Source of the DNA: Polytrichum commune
Taxonomy: Eukaryota > Streptophyta > Polytrichopsida > Polytrichales > Polytrichaceae
Assembly: GCA_950295325.1 (NCBI GenBank)
Contig: OX485806.1
Span: 24,426,001-24,490,000 of the forward strand
Direction: 5' to 3'
Length of the DNA: 64,000 nt
Shown in pieces: positions 13,501 through 22,673 of the stretch. Below the pieces are notes generated by a model. The model ran no database searches and was not told where the DNA came from. It worked only from the letters and a program-made list of their open reading frames with translations. The translations under genes and the position numbers were made by a program. Each line of letters begins with the position of its first letter. Position 1 is the stretch's first letter.

Positions 13501-16500
13501 GGACCAGCATCGCAGAGTACATAAGATCTCATACTCCTTCCTTTTTGCTTATAGTACCTGCCTACCACAATTTGCTCTCCCTTGTACACCTTTTGGCCCC
13601 AACAATCTTCCTTGGATTCTTCCTCGACTGCTTGAAGAGTCACTTCAGTAATTAAAATCCAAAAATCTGCATCCTCGGAGTTTCCCTCATCAGCAACAAC
13701 TGCAAAATGATCCCCAACCTCCAAGCTAGCAGCTATCGCCTCCCTGTCACCCTCCCCAATGACATCAACATGTTCCACATCTGCGCGCACGTCATCTGTG
13801 TTGCAAGGCTCAATCCTAATAAGTTTATAAGGCTCCACATAGTCATCATTATCACAAGGGCCATCACCTCCATCTTGACAGAAGCTACAGAAACATGATA
13901 GTGTCCGGACCTGCAAGGAAATCATATCCAATCCTACACTACGAACCTGGTGAAATGATCTAGTTCCCTCCACAGTGCGGGCATTAAATTGATCTGCACG
14001 CACAACATCAGTGGTGGCCACCTCATGAAAATATCGTCTGACATCCCTACGCACATTGGAATACCCAGCGTATTGCCGACCCATATATTGCCTAAGGTAA
14101 GCAACTGCATCACTCGCATTGTGAAGCCTAATACCATCAGGTTTCACCTGCTCTGCCCGAAGAGCTTGTTTGATTGTTGCTCCTGCCCCATCCCAACGTC
14201 CCTTGCCGTGCCCAGAGCCAAAGTGATTCCATTGCATAGCACACCCATTAGGTAGGTCTGGGCTTCTGGTTAGCGTAGGATAGCGGGTCACAAAAAAAAG
14301 GGACCTTGCGCACTTAAATTGAGAAGAGCATCCATCAGAGAAAACTATGTGCTCCACTGGTAGTGCATGGCCAGACTCCCCCAAAAAAAGCCAATGCAAA
14401 CCAAAACAATATTGCACAAATAAATTATCATGGGTTTTGTCATCACTCACATAGAAGTGATACTCAGTAAGTAATTTGGACTTGACATCCACTTCATCCC
14501 AGCCCGGATCAATTCGAAAGGTAATGTGCACTAGTATTGTCACCTGGAATGACTGCCAATGTTGGGATTGCACCTCGTTTTGCCATTGAAAGGAATAGTT
14601 TTCAGCAAAGTCAATAACAGATAGGATTTGATCACTGGACAAGTTTTCCAGGCAGGATTTAAATTGACCATCTTGCCATTTTGCCTCAAAATTGTGTACC
14701 ACAAACTCTGCAAGCTTGGGTTTAAGGAAGGATATGAATTCAGAAGGAGGAGTGGTCTTGTGCTCCAATCTAAGAGCATGGCGATCACCACCTTCAGAAT
14801 TCTGGCCTACAAAAACATTCTCAAACTTCCTCCAGGGTATTAGTGTTGTGGAATTGGGGTCCACCTCATGAGGACACAATTGCAATTTCCACACACCACA
14901 ATCATGACAATTTCCTCTTATGCACTGAAGCTTGTGGAAGTCCATGGACTCTAGTTTTGGACAAAGCACCAAATCGCACAGGGCCCTTACACCTTCAACT
15001 GTAGATGAGGAAGCCCAACATGGTGTTTCGGGAGCACGTGCACCACACACGACACAATTACAGCTACAGGATTGGTGCAAGGTTCGTCGTCTCATGTTGT
15101 TGAAGCCTTCTTTCAATTCTGCAATCTGCACATGATAGCGGCAGCAACAAGAATTGAATTCCTGCAACCTCTTCACATACCAAGGCTTCAATGTCTCAAA
15201 TATGCGCAGGCCAACTTCCACATTTGGATTTTCCTCTTTGAATCGAGTGTACAAAGAAAGCTGCAAAAACATAGAGCATTTCAAATATATTAATGGATGT
15301 TCACACTACACAAAACATTTGTGAATTCAATAACTAAAGCATGAAACACATAAATATAGATTAGGAATCAGGACTGGGGTGTACCATCTGGAAATCTAGC
15401 ATTCAGGAACTTGACTGTCCAGGAAAGAGGTGGTACGTCAGGAAAAATGCGGATAATCAGGAAAAATACTATCAAAAAGGGAATCCTTAGGAACAAGGTT
15501 AGTCATCAGGAAACATAGGAATGTAGAACACAAATCATCATGAATGGGGTGTATCAATTTGAAATGTAGCATTGAGGATCAGGACAAAGTACAAAAGAGA
15601 TGTTTCTGCAGGACAAATGCGACTCATCAGGAACCATAGATAGAAGAAGTAGGAATCATTAAGAATGTGGCCAATCATCAGGAAACATAGGAATGAAGGG
15701 TAGGAATCATAAGAAAATCCTAAAACATTGAAACCACTACAGGAACAATATCACATGAAAAGGATACTTCGTCTCCAGCACAGTAATTGGATTGAAGGCT
15801 TGGGAACCAAAATTAGAGGCTTAAGGAAAATTATATATCCACAGGAACCACCAGGAAATAATCTAAACTCTGCAAACCTTTATAGGATCCAAGTCACTAG
15901 GAAAGATCCAAGTCACTAGGAAAGATCCAAATAAAACTGTTCCAAGATTGAGGGGACCTCCTCAGTAAGCCTACAAATCTTTAGGAGCCTTAAGGACTAA
16001 ATTGTGAATGGATTAGAACCCCAGGAACCGCCGTAAAAAATGGCAAGACCTTGGACATCACAGTAGATCACAATCTAATGTTGCAAAAATGCAAGGAAGC
16101 CCCTGATGAAACGAAATCATTCCATGATTATTCTAAATTTCCTAAATCAAGGAGGACCACATCATGATGAAGAGAACCCTAATCTTAGACCCGACAAAAA
16201 CAAGGACCCTCAAACACCAGCCTATGAGTGAGGTAAAGTCCAACAAACCCTTTACGACTTCCTAAAATGAGCCCAAACAGTAGGAGCTACATGTGTGTGA
16301 AGGTGGAAACAATAATTTTGCAATGGTGCACAGAATGAACATCACAAGGGCACTGGACCTTAGCAAAGACACCAAACTAACACAAGCCTTGTCAAGAATG
16401 GAAAAAAAAATGAAAGCACTCAAAAAAAACTCCTAGGGGAGTGTTGTCATTTCAAGCCTAAAAAAACATAAACCAATAATGACACCACTCCCTAAAATTT

Positions 16501-19500
16501 CCAATTGCCCTTAACATTGTGCATGTTTCATTATACTAGCATTCTAATGAATATAGAAGAGGGCCATGGCAAGGTGTACCTGAGATTCCATGAGGTGGTG
16601 GGTTGCATGCGTCTCCCACATTCCACTGTCGATTCGTTTCCTCACAACATCCTTTCTGTTAGGACTTACCCTTGAATTAAGGCACCAGAATTCAACGATG
16701 AGTTCACGCACATTTGAAGGCGTGGCATCTATACGCTTTGATTTTCCAGAAAGAGCCCACAAAGACCTATCTACACGGGAATCTAAACTCAACCGCCTCA
16801 CTATCCCAACATGGAAATTCCTCCTATGGATGCCAGTGAGAAGGCTTGTCTGCCTCATATTTGTATTCCTACTGGCAACCATAGGAATGATAACATTTCT
16901 AGCCCTTTGATCATCATTGGAGTGACAACCTTTGATTTGTTGCCACCCCCTAGCAATATTCCCTACAGTTTCCCAAGCATGTTCCATTTCAGAGTAGTTG
17001 GGGAGGACATTTTGCCAAACAACATGTTTCAATATTTTGGGAATCAATGACCTTTGATATTGTAGACCCCTTCCTGCTGTTTCTTGATACCATTGAAGGG
17101 CAAAATTCTCTGCCATCCTAGACGTTGACCTCTCCACATCAATGTTGCTATCCTCAGACCCTTGGGAGTCTAGTTCCTCGCACAGAACTCTCAGACCTTC
17201 AGACCTTCTCTGTCTACACCGTCTTTGCCGTTCATTTTGAGCCTGTCTTTTCTGAGACACTTCTAATTCTCTAGCAAGACGCTCTCATGTACCTTGACCT
17301 GGCATTTTTCTATTCCGTTGGTTTGCCATCTAATTGGAGGTCAATGAATAACCCTATAACATGCATGTCTCACTAACACGACTCAAAGAGCAAGCTGATG
17401 TAAATGACAAAGGAGGAGAACTTTTGGAGGTTGCAAACCCATGGATACTCTGAGAAGACGAGGAAGAATTAGAAGGTGCCGATGAGCCAGTGCATTCGCA
17501 AGACGAAACACTCTCGGATGAGACTCCCTCTTCATGCCTTACATTCGAACCCTTGAAGAAATCTGTAATGAGTGTCTGGGAGTGTTTTACACCCAAAACC
17601 TGCCTCGGTCTCTCAAATCCCATGACAACCCACTTCAGTCTAATGCTACACGTCTTGGCACTACCCACTGTGTTGGAGCTTCCGATCCTGAAACCACCAT
17701 AGCCGGCAAGTGAAAGGCGGCAAACATCACTTAGGAACTTTAGAAAATCGGCGGCAAAACATTCTCTCAGCAAAGTAGGTCCAGAATTTTTCGCTAACTC
17801 CATCTTATCAGTTCGTTAATGATCTAGTGACTTGGAGGAAAAGTGCTCTCAATCCGACAGCTCAGAATTAAAGTGGAAAAAGTGAGAGGTGGGAATCATG
17901 AATACCACCGTAGGAACGTTTGGCAGGAAAGTTTCCTATGCCATTCCGGGGATTCCTGAAAATTTGGCATGGAGGGCACTTTGCATGTTCACCATGTTTT
18001 TTTCCAATAGATGGCCCACTGGTTCACTAGAAGATGCCGAGGAGTAGCTTTGGGATGAGCTAAAACACAAAAATAAATCAATGTAGGTGTCCTTAATGAT
18101 GTTGCCCCCGGAAAGTTGTGTTCCTAGAGGTCAAGTGACCCTACCTATTGTTTTAGTACCTATTTTTTGCAAATAACGAGTAGGTAGCATTATTAGGTTC
18201 AGAAGTTACCATGCAAAAATAAAACCAAAGAGAATTGATATTATTTTGCATTCCTACTTGGTTCCTAAAGTTATAAGTATACACAGTTCATTCCTGAAAT
18301 TCTTTGCTAACAACCTTTTCAAGGTTGAAAACACATGGTTTTTTCTTAGTCTTTTATATGAATGGCTACACCTAAACCTAATTGACCTTAAAATGTGTTC
18401 ATAAGGAAAAAAACAATCACTTAAGATTGAAAACAAGTTTCCTAAAACTTACACTGTCAAGTGAAATTTGAGTGTGACGTTCCTAGAGGATCCACCCAAG
18501 GATGCTTCCTCCCCAGCATGTTACCTTGTTGCATTCTCAGCGTTGCACCTCCCTCTCCCCCAGGTGTTTCCATGTCCTCCTGCACCGCCAATTCATCATT
18601 ACATGAAGACACTTGTCCCAACATGCACAGTAGACATTCACATTGTGGTATGTAGAGAAGAGAAGTTACAAGCCCATGTACACTCATCCAACCTAAATGC
18701 TAATTGGCCTACTTGCAAACGTGGTAGTATGCGATACACACAATTAAATATATGAATCCATGCGCTTCATAGTCATTACACGAATGAATGAAAAAACAAA
18801 ATACTCAAAATTCACCGTCGCAAAACTGTCTTGACAACAACTCAACATTCTCCTCTTCGTGAACATGTCCATAGATGTCTTCATGGACGTCACAGAAGAC
18901 GTCACTGCGTTTCCTAGTTGATTTTGCAAACGTCTTTCTGAACATGGTGACGTCTACATGACCATCACAACACGACCTACATCAGTTTACCTTCTGGGCG
19001 AGCTCTCTAGGCGCGGGGGTATCCACAATGGCGTAGGTGTCGTCCTCTACAGCCTTGTCCACCACCTCTGGTGGTGCTGTTGCACCGGCATCTACCTCTC
19101 CGTCCATTGTGCCCCCTCCTTCGGCCTCCACCATCGAGGTCCCTCCCCCGACATCCTCCGCAGCGGCCATTTCCACCTACTTTTGCCCATGCGGATGCGA
19201 CACCCCCGACGCAGCAAGAGTTGGCGAAGGTGGCCTCGCAGTCTCTATGAGGGCCGTGGGCACTGGGGTCACCTGCAAAGCCACAAGATGAACTGTATCC
19301 TGAAGACTAGTGGATTGCGTGACAGTAGAGTCCGTGTGAGATGCCTTTCCCGCTAGGATCTCCCGGAACATGGCCTCCATGCGGGAGGTGGACTCATCTA
19401 TCTTGGTCTCCAGGCGCTTGTTGGAAGCGTCTATCTTGGCCTCTAGTCGCTCATTTGTTGCATCCATCTGGCCCTGCAGCTCAACCAACTGGATCTCCAA

Positions 19501-22500
19501 GTCCTGTACGTCCTCGTCCGGATCACCTCGCGCGCTTTCCCTCTCCTCCTGTAGTCGTTCCTCAATCTCTTCGACTATCTCAGACTCCCAAGGCTCCCGG
19601 GAATGACGCAGAGTCTACCAGCGACAAACATGCAACGATTTCATAGTCAATATTCTCGAATGTGTTTACGGAGATATACGAGGACGTCCTGAAAGACGTA
19701 ATGAGCAACGACGATGCGACGTGAGGATGTTTTCACAGACATCCTCTGACGTCTCTAACAATTCAGGAAACTTCCATGGACCCTTTGGCATGCACACAGA
19801 GTCGTATATTCTCTGCCAAACAATACGCAGTGGATCGGTCGGGAATGCTAGATTTCCTCCTACACAATAAAACAACTACTTCAGGACGATCTACACAGAC
19901 TTAGAGTCCTCTATTACAAAGTGCAGGCCAATACCAGTTTCACCACCGCAGCCTCTCGAAGTGATGCCATTTGAGTTTTGGAGTTGGAACCTTTTCCCTT
20001 TGCCACTTTCCGCATCTTCTCTGTCGTCAGTTTGGATTCCTCAGTCGCCCTCTTCCGCACAAGCCTGTTCCATTGATCATCAGAAACTTCTGGTGGCTTG
20101 CGCTCCTTCTGGTCGATCATACGGTTCAACCGGAATCGCCTGTTGATCAGTATCTTGTTCACTCTTACTCGGATGTACTCCGGTTCCATAGACTTCCGCG
20201 CCCCCTTCACCACCCAGCCTACAAACGCATGGACAACATTCCCAAAAGGGCGAGGTTACTCCGCTGGGAGAAGTATGCAACGTCACGTTCACAGTAGAGC
20301 ACCGCCATCAAGTTTTTGCGGGGCTTCCAGAAGTGTTCTCTGGGACATCTATCGACGTCATCCTGGACGTCGGCGTATGTCACCCTCAACGTGCAAACGT
20401 ACAGTTCCACAGCCTTGTGTCGACATGGACATCGTCCGGTTCACAAAGAATACAACATCCTATCCAATGTAAGTTGATGAAGGCTACTTCACAGGAAAGC
20501 CACGCATCGAATTGTACAGGAATGTCACATAATGTTACTGAAGGTAGAGAGGATGTTCGACACAGCACGAGTCAAAGGAGTTTAAATGCGAAAAGGTGGG
20601 AGGGTTTCTGGAGTGACAGTCATGTCGTACCTTGCCATAGGCATTTGAAGAATCGATCCTTTGTTGCCTCCGCTTGCTCCACAAAGTTCCCATTGGGATC
20701 CAAGTCCCTCGCCAGAGATCGAAGATCCGCGTGGAAGGCTCCCACCAATGCCCCATAAGGCTCTCCTTTCTCGTCCAAAGTGATGGGTTTTTTTTTGACT
20801 GCATGCTCGCGCTGCATCGACACCTGCCGGACGTTGCGGGGAGGAGGTGTATTCTCCTCGGACATTTCGTCGTCTTCGGTGTCCTCGTCCTCGGCATCCT
20901 CTTCCTCCTCTTCGTCGTGTTCGTTCTCGAATCCCCGGCTGCACAACAGATAGCCGATCCTTCATTACACATGAAAAACTCCAAACATAGGCAGCCCTGG
21001 CATCACCTACATTGTGGATGATGTCTGCACGTCCCGGAGAACATGAGCGTTGTCGGGTAGAGAGGGTTCCGCCTTGGGAAAGCGCTGGGCTTCTGGCTGC
21101 AACTAGATTTTATCAGACCCGTCGAATCTTCTGATCTTCAATCGAATCTTCCGGTCTTCTAGTCTTCAATTTCTTCAATTTCTTCTAATCTTCAACCTCT
21201 TTCCCGTCGACCTATCCTGTTGTGGCTCTATATGGATAAAGGGTAAGGGTAGTGTGATAAGAAACCACGGCTTCGGACGGGTAAAACGGGACGTCAGAAC
21301 ACGAGCTGACGTCCGAAAGATTGGCTCCTAAACTTTCAAACCCACGGTGACCAGCAATCGCGCCTCACCAGTGGGAACGACAGAAAACAACCTTGTGGGT
21401 GATTAATCCCACTTCGTTGTCACAAACAACCTTGTGGGTGATTAATCCCACTTCGTTGTCACACAGGAAACAAATTACGATGCAGAAATGAAATGCAACT
21501 AGCGTCCAAAACCGGCTTGGAATCACACACACAAGAAAAAGACAACGTGCCACAAGCAACCACACATTCGAGTCTTGAAGCCTTCAATTCTTTAATCTGT
21601 CCGTCTTCTATGGTCGGTCGAAGTCTCAGCTCTTCTTTTAAGAACCAACAGACTTCCCTCCACTCAAACAAGCACAAATCTTGATTGCTAACTTCCAAAA
21701 CAACAAGTGAGATCTCTCATGAATCACAAATCCCTCGTATTTTATTTCATATTCTTCTCAAAAACAACTCACACCGTGAGCTTCGAATCCACTTCTCTCT
21801 CTCTCCACTTCTCTCCCCCAATAATCACATCACATCTTTCCTTCACCACCTCTCCCTATCCATGCGAGAGATAAAGTTCTCTCTTATCCTCATCACATGG
21901 CTTCTAATCACCCATTGGTCCAAAGTAACTCAAGATAACTAAAAGACAAAAATAAACTATGAGTAAATAAAAAGGTAATCTATTTCTATCATTTGGTAAA
22001 GGTAACTAAGAGTAACTATGAGTAAACATAAAGGTAAGCAACTTCTATCCACTTCTATCTTTAGGTAATGATAACTAAAATAAACTATGAGTAAATAAAA
22101 AAAGTAATCTACTTCTATTCTTTATTATTTTTCTCCAAGACCAAGACTCACAATGCAATATTAAATACGTACACATCTATATAGTGTACGTATTTACATC
22201 ACGACAGCGTGTCCTGCCAAACGTCTAAGATCACCGTAGTGACGTCTAAAAGAAGCAGTGTCCAACATGGTGGCGTCCCCTACAGCGTCTAACCAACACC
22301 ATGACGTCCACATGGACATCTCCATGTTCTCCACCGCGATACAGGAGATGTGTGAGTCTACAACACGGGGCGACCAACTTCCAAAGACACATGTTACACT
22401 ACGGATATATGTAGAAGACACTCACTGTATCTCCTGTTCCTGCTCCGGCTCCTTCATCCGCAAAGTGGCCTTATCTTTTGCACGGGTGAGGGGTCGCACT

Positions 22501-22673
22501 TCGTGGCGGATGCCATTTCCTCTCGGCGCTGCTCGGATGTCGTGCTTGTTCTTCGTCCACCGCTCCACAACCGCCTCTACATCATCAACGTCGTCCCCAT
22601 CGCTTGCCTCGGTCTCCCACCTCGATGGTGGAGACCGACGTCGCTTCTTCGATTTGGCGTGAGCGTTTGGCAT
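4515..22673 (-). CDS. TNPA-like (Ptta/En/Spm, Transposase_24-type) CACTA gene, interrupted by a 13.8-kb transposon
   Basis: Minus-strand gene, exons predicted by matching phase: 22673-22426, 20938-20631, 20218-19935, 19614-18991, 18579-18508 and 4670-4515, the last two being one exon split by the inner transposon. The product begins Lys/Arg-rich, then an acidic run (about 20930-20850). A central block (KPPEVSDDQWNRLV, then a Lys-rich stretch and GSNSKTQMA) matches the plant Transposase_24/En-Spm family. A coiled coil with EAKID/ETKID repeats follows, then a Pro/Lys-rich tail (KPAGLSK, KPAGVSK). In CACTAs this second protein is known to bind subterminal repeats. Odd points: an in-frame TAG at 19179-19177 and the insertion in the tail exon. 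Extra exons may lie at 19862-19750 and in 4319-4480. Family call fairly sure; exon edges are predictions. Confidence 0.7.
4672..4700 (+). repeat. Left terminal inverted repeat of the inner 13.8-kb transposon
   Basis: AAGCATCCTTGGGTGG followed by TCC and CTAGGAAC with two mismatches to the other end (18479-18507 on the minus strand). The stretch from here to 5100 has no gene and shows AGGAA words. Confidence 0.85.
5101..9126 (+). CDS. Transposon-borne coiled-coil protein with two RING fingers
   Basis: Predicted exons 5101-5112, 5216-6734, 7828-8135 and 8275-9126; all introns GT-AG, all phases match, 896 codons plus stop. The short first exon (MAKQ) is the weakest part. Residues about 36-116 form a domain shared with the next gene (ends GIPVNWASFAVHLHKKR). 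A long helical, coiled-coil region spans about 250-430. RING 1 (about 438-480) starts CIFC and has CGHCYHPWC, a C3H2C3 pattern with an unusual C-x4-C last pair. RING 2 (about 599-640) starts CIICFEKC and has PCGHTCVCTTC and CPTC, close to RING-HC E3 ligases. An acidic/Ser-rich tail ends SRRGGRGK. RING domains usually recruit E2 ubiquitin enzymes; a ubiquitin- or SUMO-linked role in transposition is inference. It could also be a captured host gene, but the paralogue next door argues that it belongs to the element. Confidence 0.8.
9740..11607 (+). CDS. Acidic coiled-coil paralogue of the RING protein, transposon-borne
   Basis: Exon 9740-11408, intron 11409-11590, last exon 11591-11607, giving about 561 residues; ATG starts at 9740 or 9812 (MGKRYASKK) are both possible. 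Residues about 31-110 align without gaps with the N-terminal domain of the upstream gene (shared E.C, G.RK..NG, then GFSINWAKFAESVHRRK). A long Glu/Asp tract with DQEEK repeats follows (about 10120-10340). A Gln/Val/Pro-rich linker comes next, then a coiled-coil region (about 10830-11390) resembling that of the first gene. There is no RING. It probably arose by duplication inside the transposon and lost or never had the C-terminal half. Its function is unknown; a DNA-binding or scaffold partner of the transposase is a guess. Confidence 0.75.
11608..13086. other. Intergenic space between convergent genes of the inner transposon
   Basis: Mostly AT-rich and non-coding. It should hold the 3' ends of the coiled-coil gene and of the oppositely directed transposase gene. 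The ORFs at 11731-11997 and 12512-12766 have no recognisable domain and no support. A possible last exon of the transposase (minus, ending near 13087, acceptor CTGCAG) lies at the right edge. Confidence 0.5.
13087..17803 (-). CDS. DDE-like transposase of an unusual family (SDD-SDG-GKGxxDG type), multi-exon
   Basis: Exon 1 about 17803-17370 (Ser-rich); exon 2 about 17340-16580 (basic start, QNERQRRCRQRR, then WYQETAGRG); intron 16579-15261; main exon 15260 to about 13410; a short last exon near 13087 is possible. The exon 2/3 join gives LMESQ then LSLYTRFKEENPNVEVG in phase. The main exon has a Cys-rich zinc-binding-like part (CSCNCVVCG, CIRGNCHDCGVW), then the likely catalytic core: YVSDDKTHD (about 14450), FSDGCSSQFK (about 14340) and HFGSGHGKGRWDGAGATIK (about 14200). 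From memory, proteins with this motif order are common in animal repeats; that is not checked. Exon 2 has an in-frame TGA near 17284 in what looks like an ER/LARE helix, so the copy may be damaged. Transposition of the surrounding element is the likely role. Confidence 0.7.
15300..16560. repeat. Transposase intron rich in CAGGAA/GGAAC words
   Basis: This intron carries many loosely spaced copies of ATCAGGAA, AGGAAC and CATAGGAATG. The same words occur in the intron of the RING gene (about 7560-7800, complement strand TTCCTGA and TCCTGATT) and near the right end (about 17890-17960). There is no coding evidence. Distribution through introns and toward both ends resembles transposase-binding repeats rather than a simple satellite. 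Confidence 0.5.
17804..18478. other. Gene-free right end of the inner transposon
   Basis: AT-rich, with AGGAA/TTCCT words at about 17905-17960, 18105-18125 and 18255-18300. It lies upstream of the minus-strand transposase gene, so its promoter should be here, but no TATA box stands out. Confidence 0.45.
18479..18507 (-). repeat. Right terminal inverted repeat of the inner 13.8-kb transposon
   Basis: Complement begins AAGCATCCTTGGGTGG and pairs with 4672-4700. The neighbouring base 18508 is the last base of codon AGG (Arg) in the interrupted TNPA-like exon. Confidence 0.85.
20939..22425 (-). other. Large intron of the TNPA-like gene with tandem repeats and a possible small insertion
   Basis: No supported exon. 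It holds a 37-bp direct repeat in two copies (about 21390-21463, ending CACTTCGTTGTCACA), a region of TCTTC/TTCAATC repeats (about 21120-21190), three copies of a unit near 60 bp with AACTATGAGTAAA (about 21955-22120), and a hairpin AATACGTACAC with its complement (22163-22195). The change from GACGTC-rich to AT-rich sequence between about 21360 and 22195 suggests another small inserted element, but no target duplication was found. Confidence 0.45.

Larger units (their letters stand above)
4672..18507. mobile_element. 13.8-kb DNA transposon of unrecognised superfamily carrying a transposase and two RING/coiled-coil-type genes
   Basis: Bounded by inverted repeats starting AAGCATCCTTGGGTGG at both ends (27 of 29 bases identical). 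It splits one exon of the CACTA TNPA-like gene: removing it joins GNMLGR to HPLKSLSR in frame, which fixes the borders to within about one base. No clear target duplication is visible; one extra base (T at 4671) remains. Contents: two plus-strand paralogous genes (5101-9126 and 9740-11607) facing a minus-strand transposase gene (about 13087-17803). Introns and ends are rich in AGGAA/TTCCT words (TCAGGAAACATAGGAATG-like), as expected of subterminal transposase-binding repeats. I do not recognise the superfamily from the TIR. Confidence 0.8.

Noticed and set aside
19666-19875. Possible exon of the TNPA-like gene (FPTDPLRIVWQRIYDSV)
   Set aside because: Plausible protein, but no acceptor gives the required phase; kept only as a comment in the gene entry.
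20235-20410. Extra exon EHFWKPRKNLMAVLYCERDVAYF on the minus strand
   Set aside because: Joining it to the neighbouring exons breaks the phase, while direct joining of 20631 to 20218 keeps it. Left as intronic, though a splice variant is not excluded.
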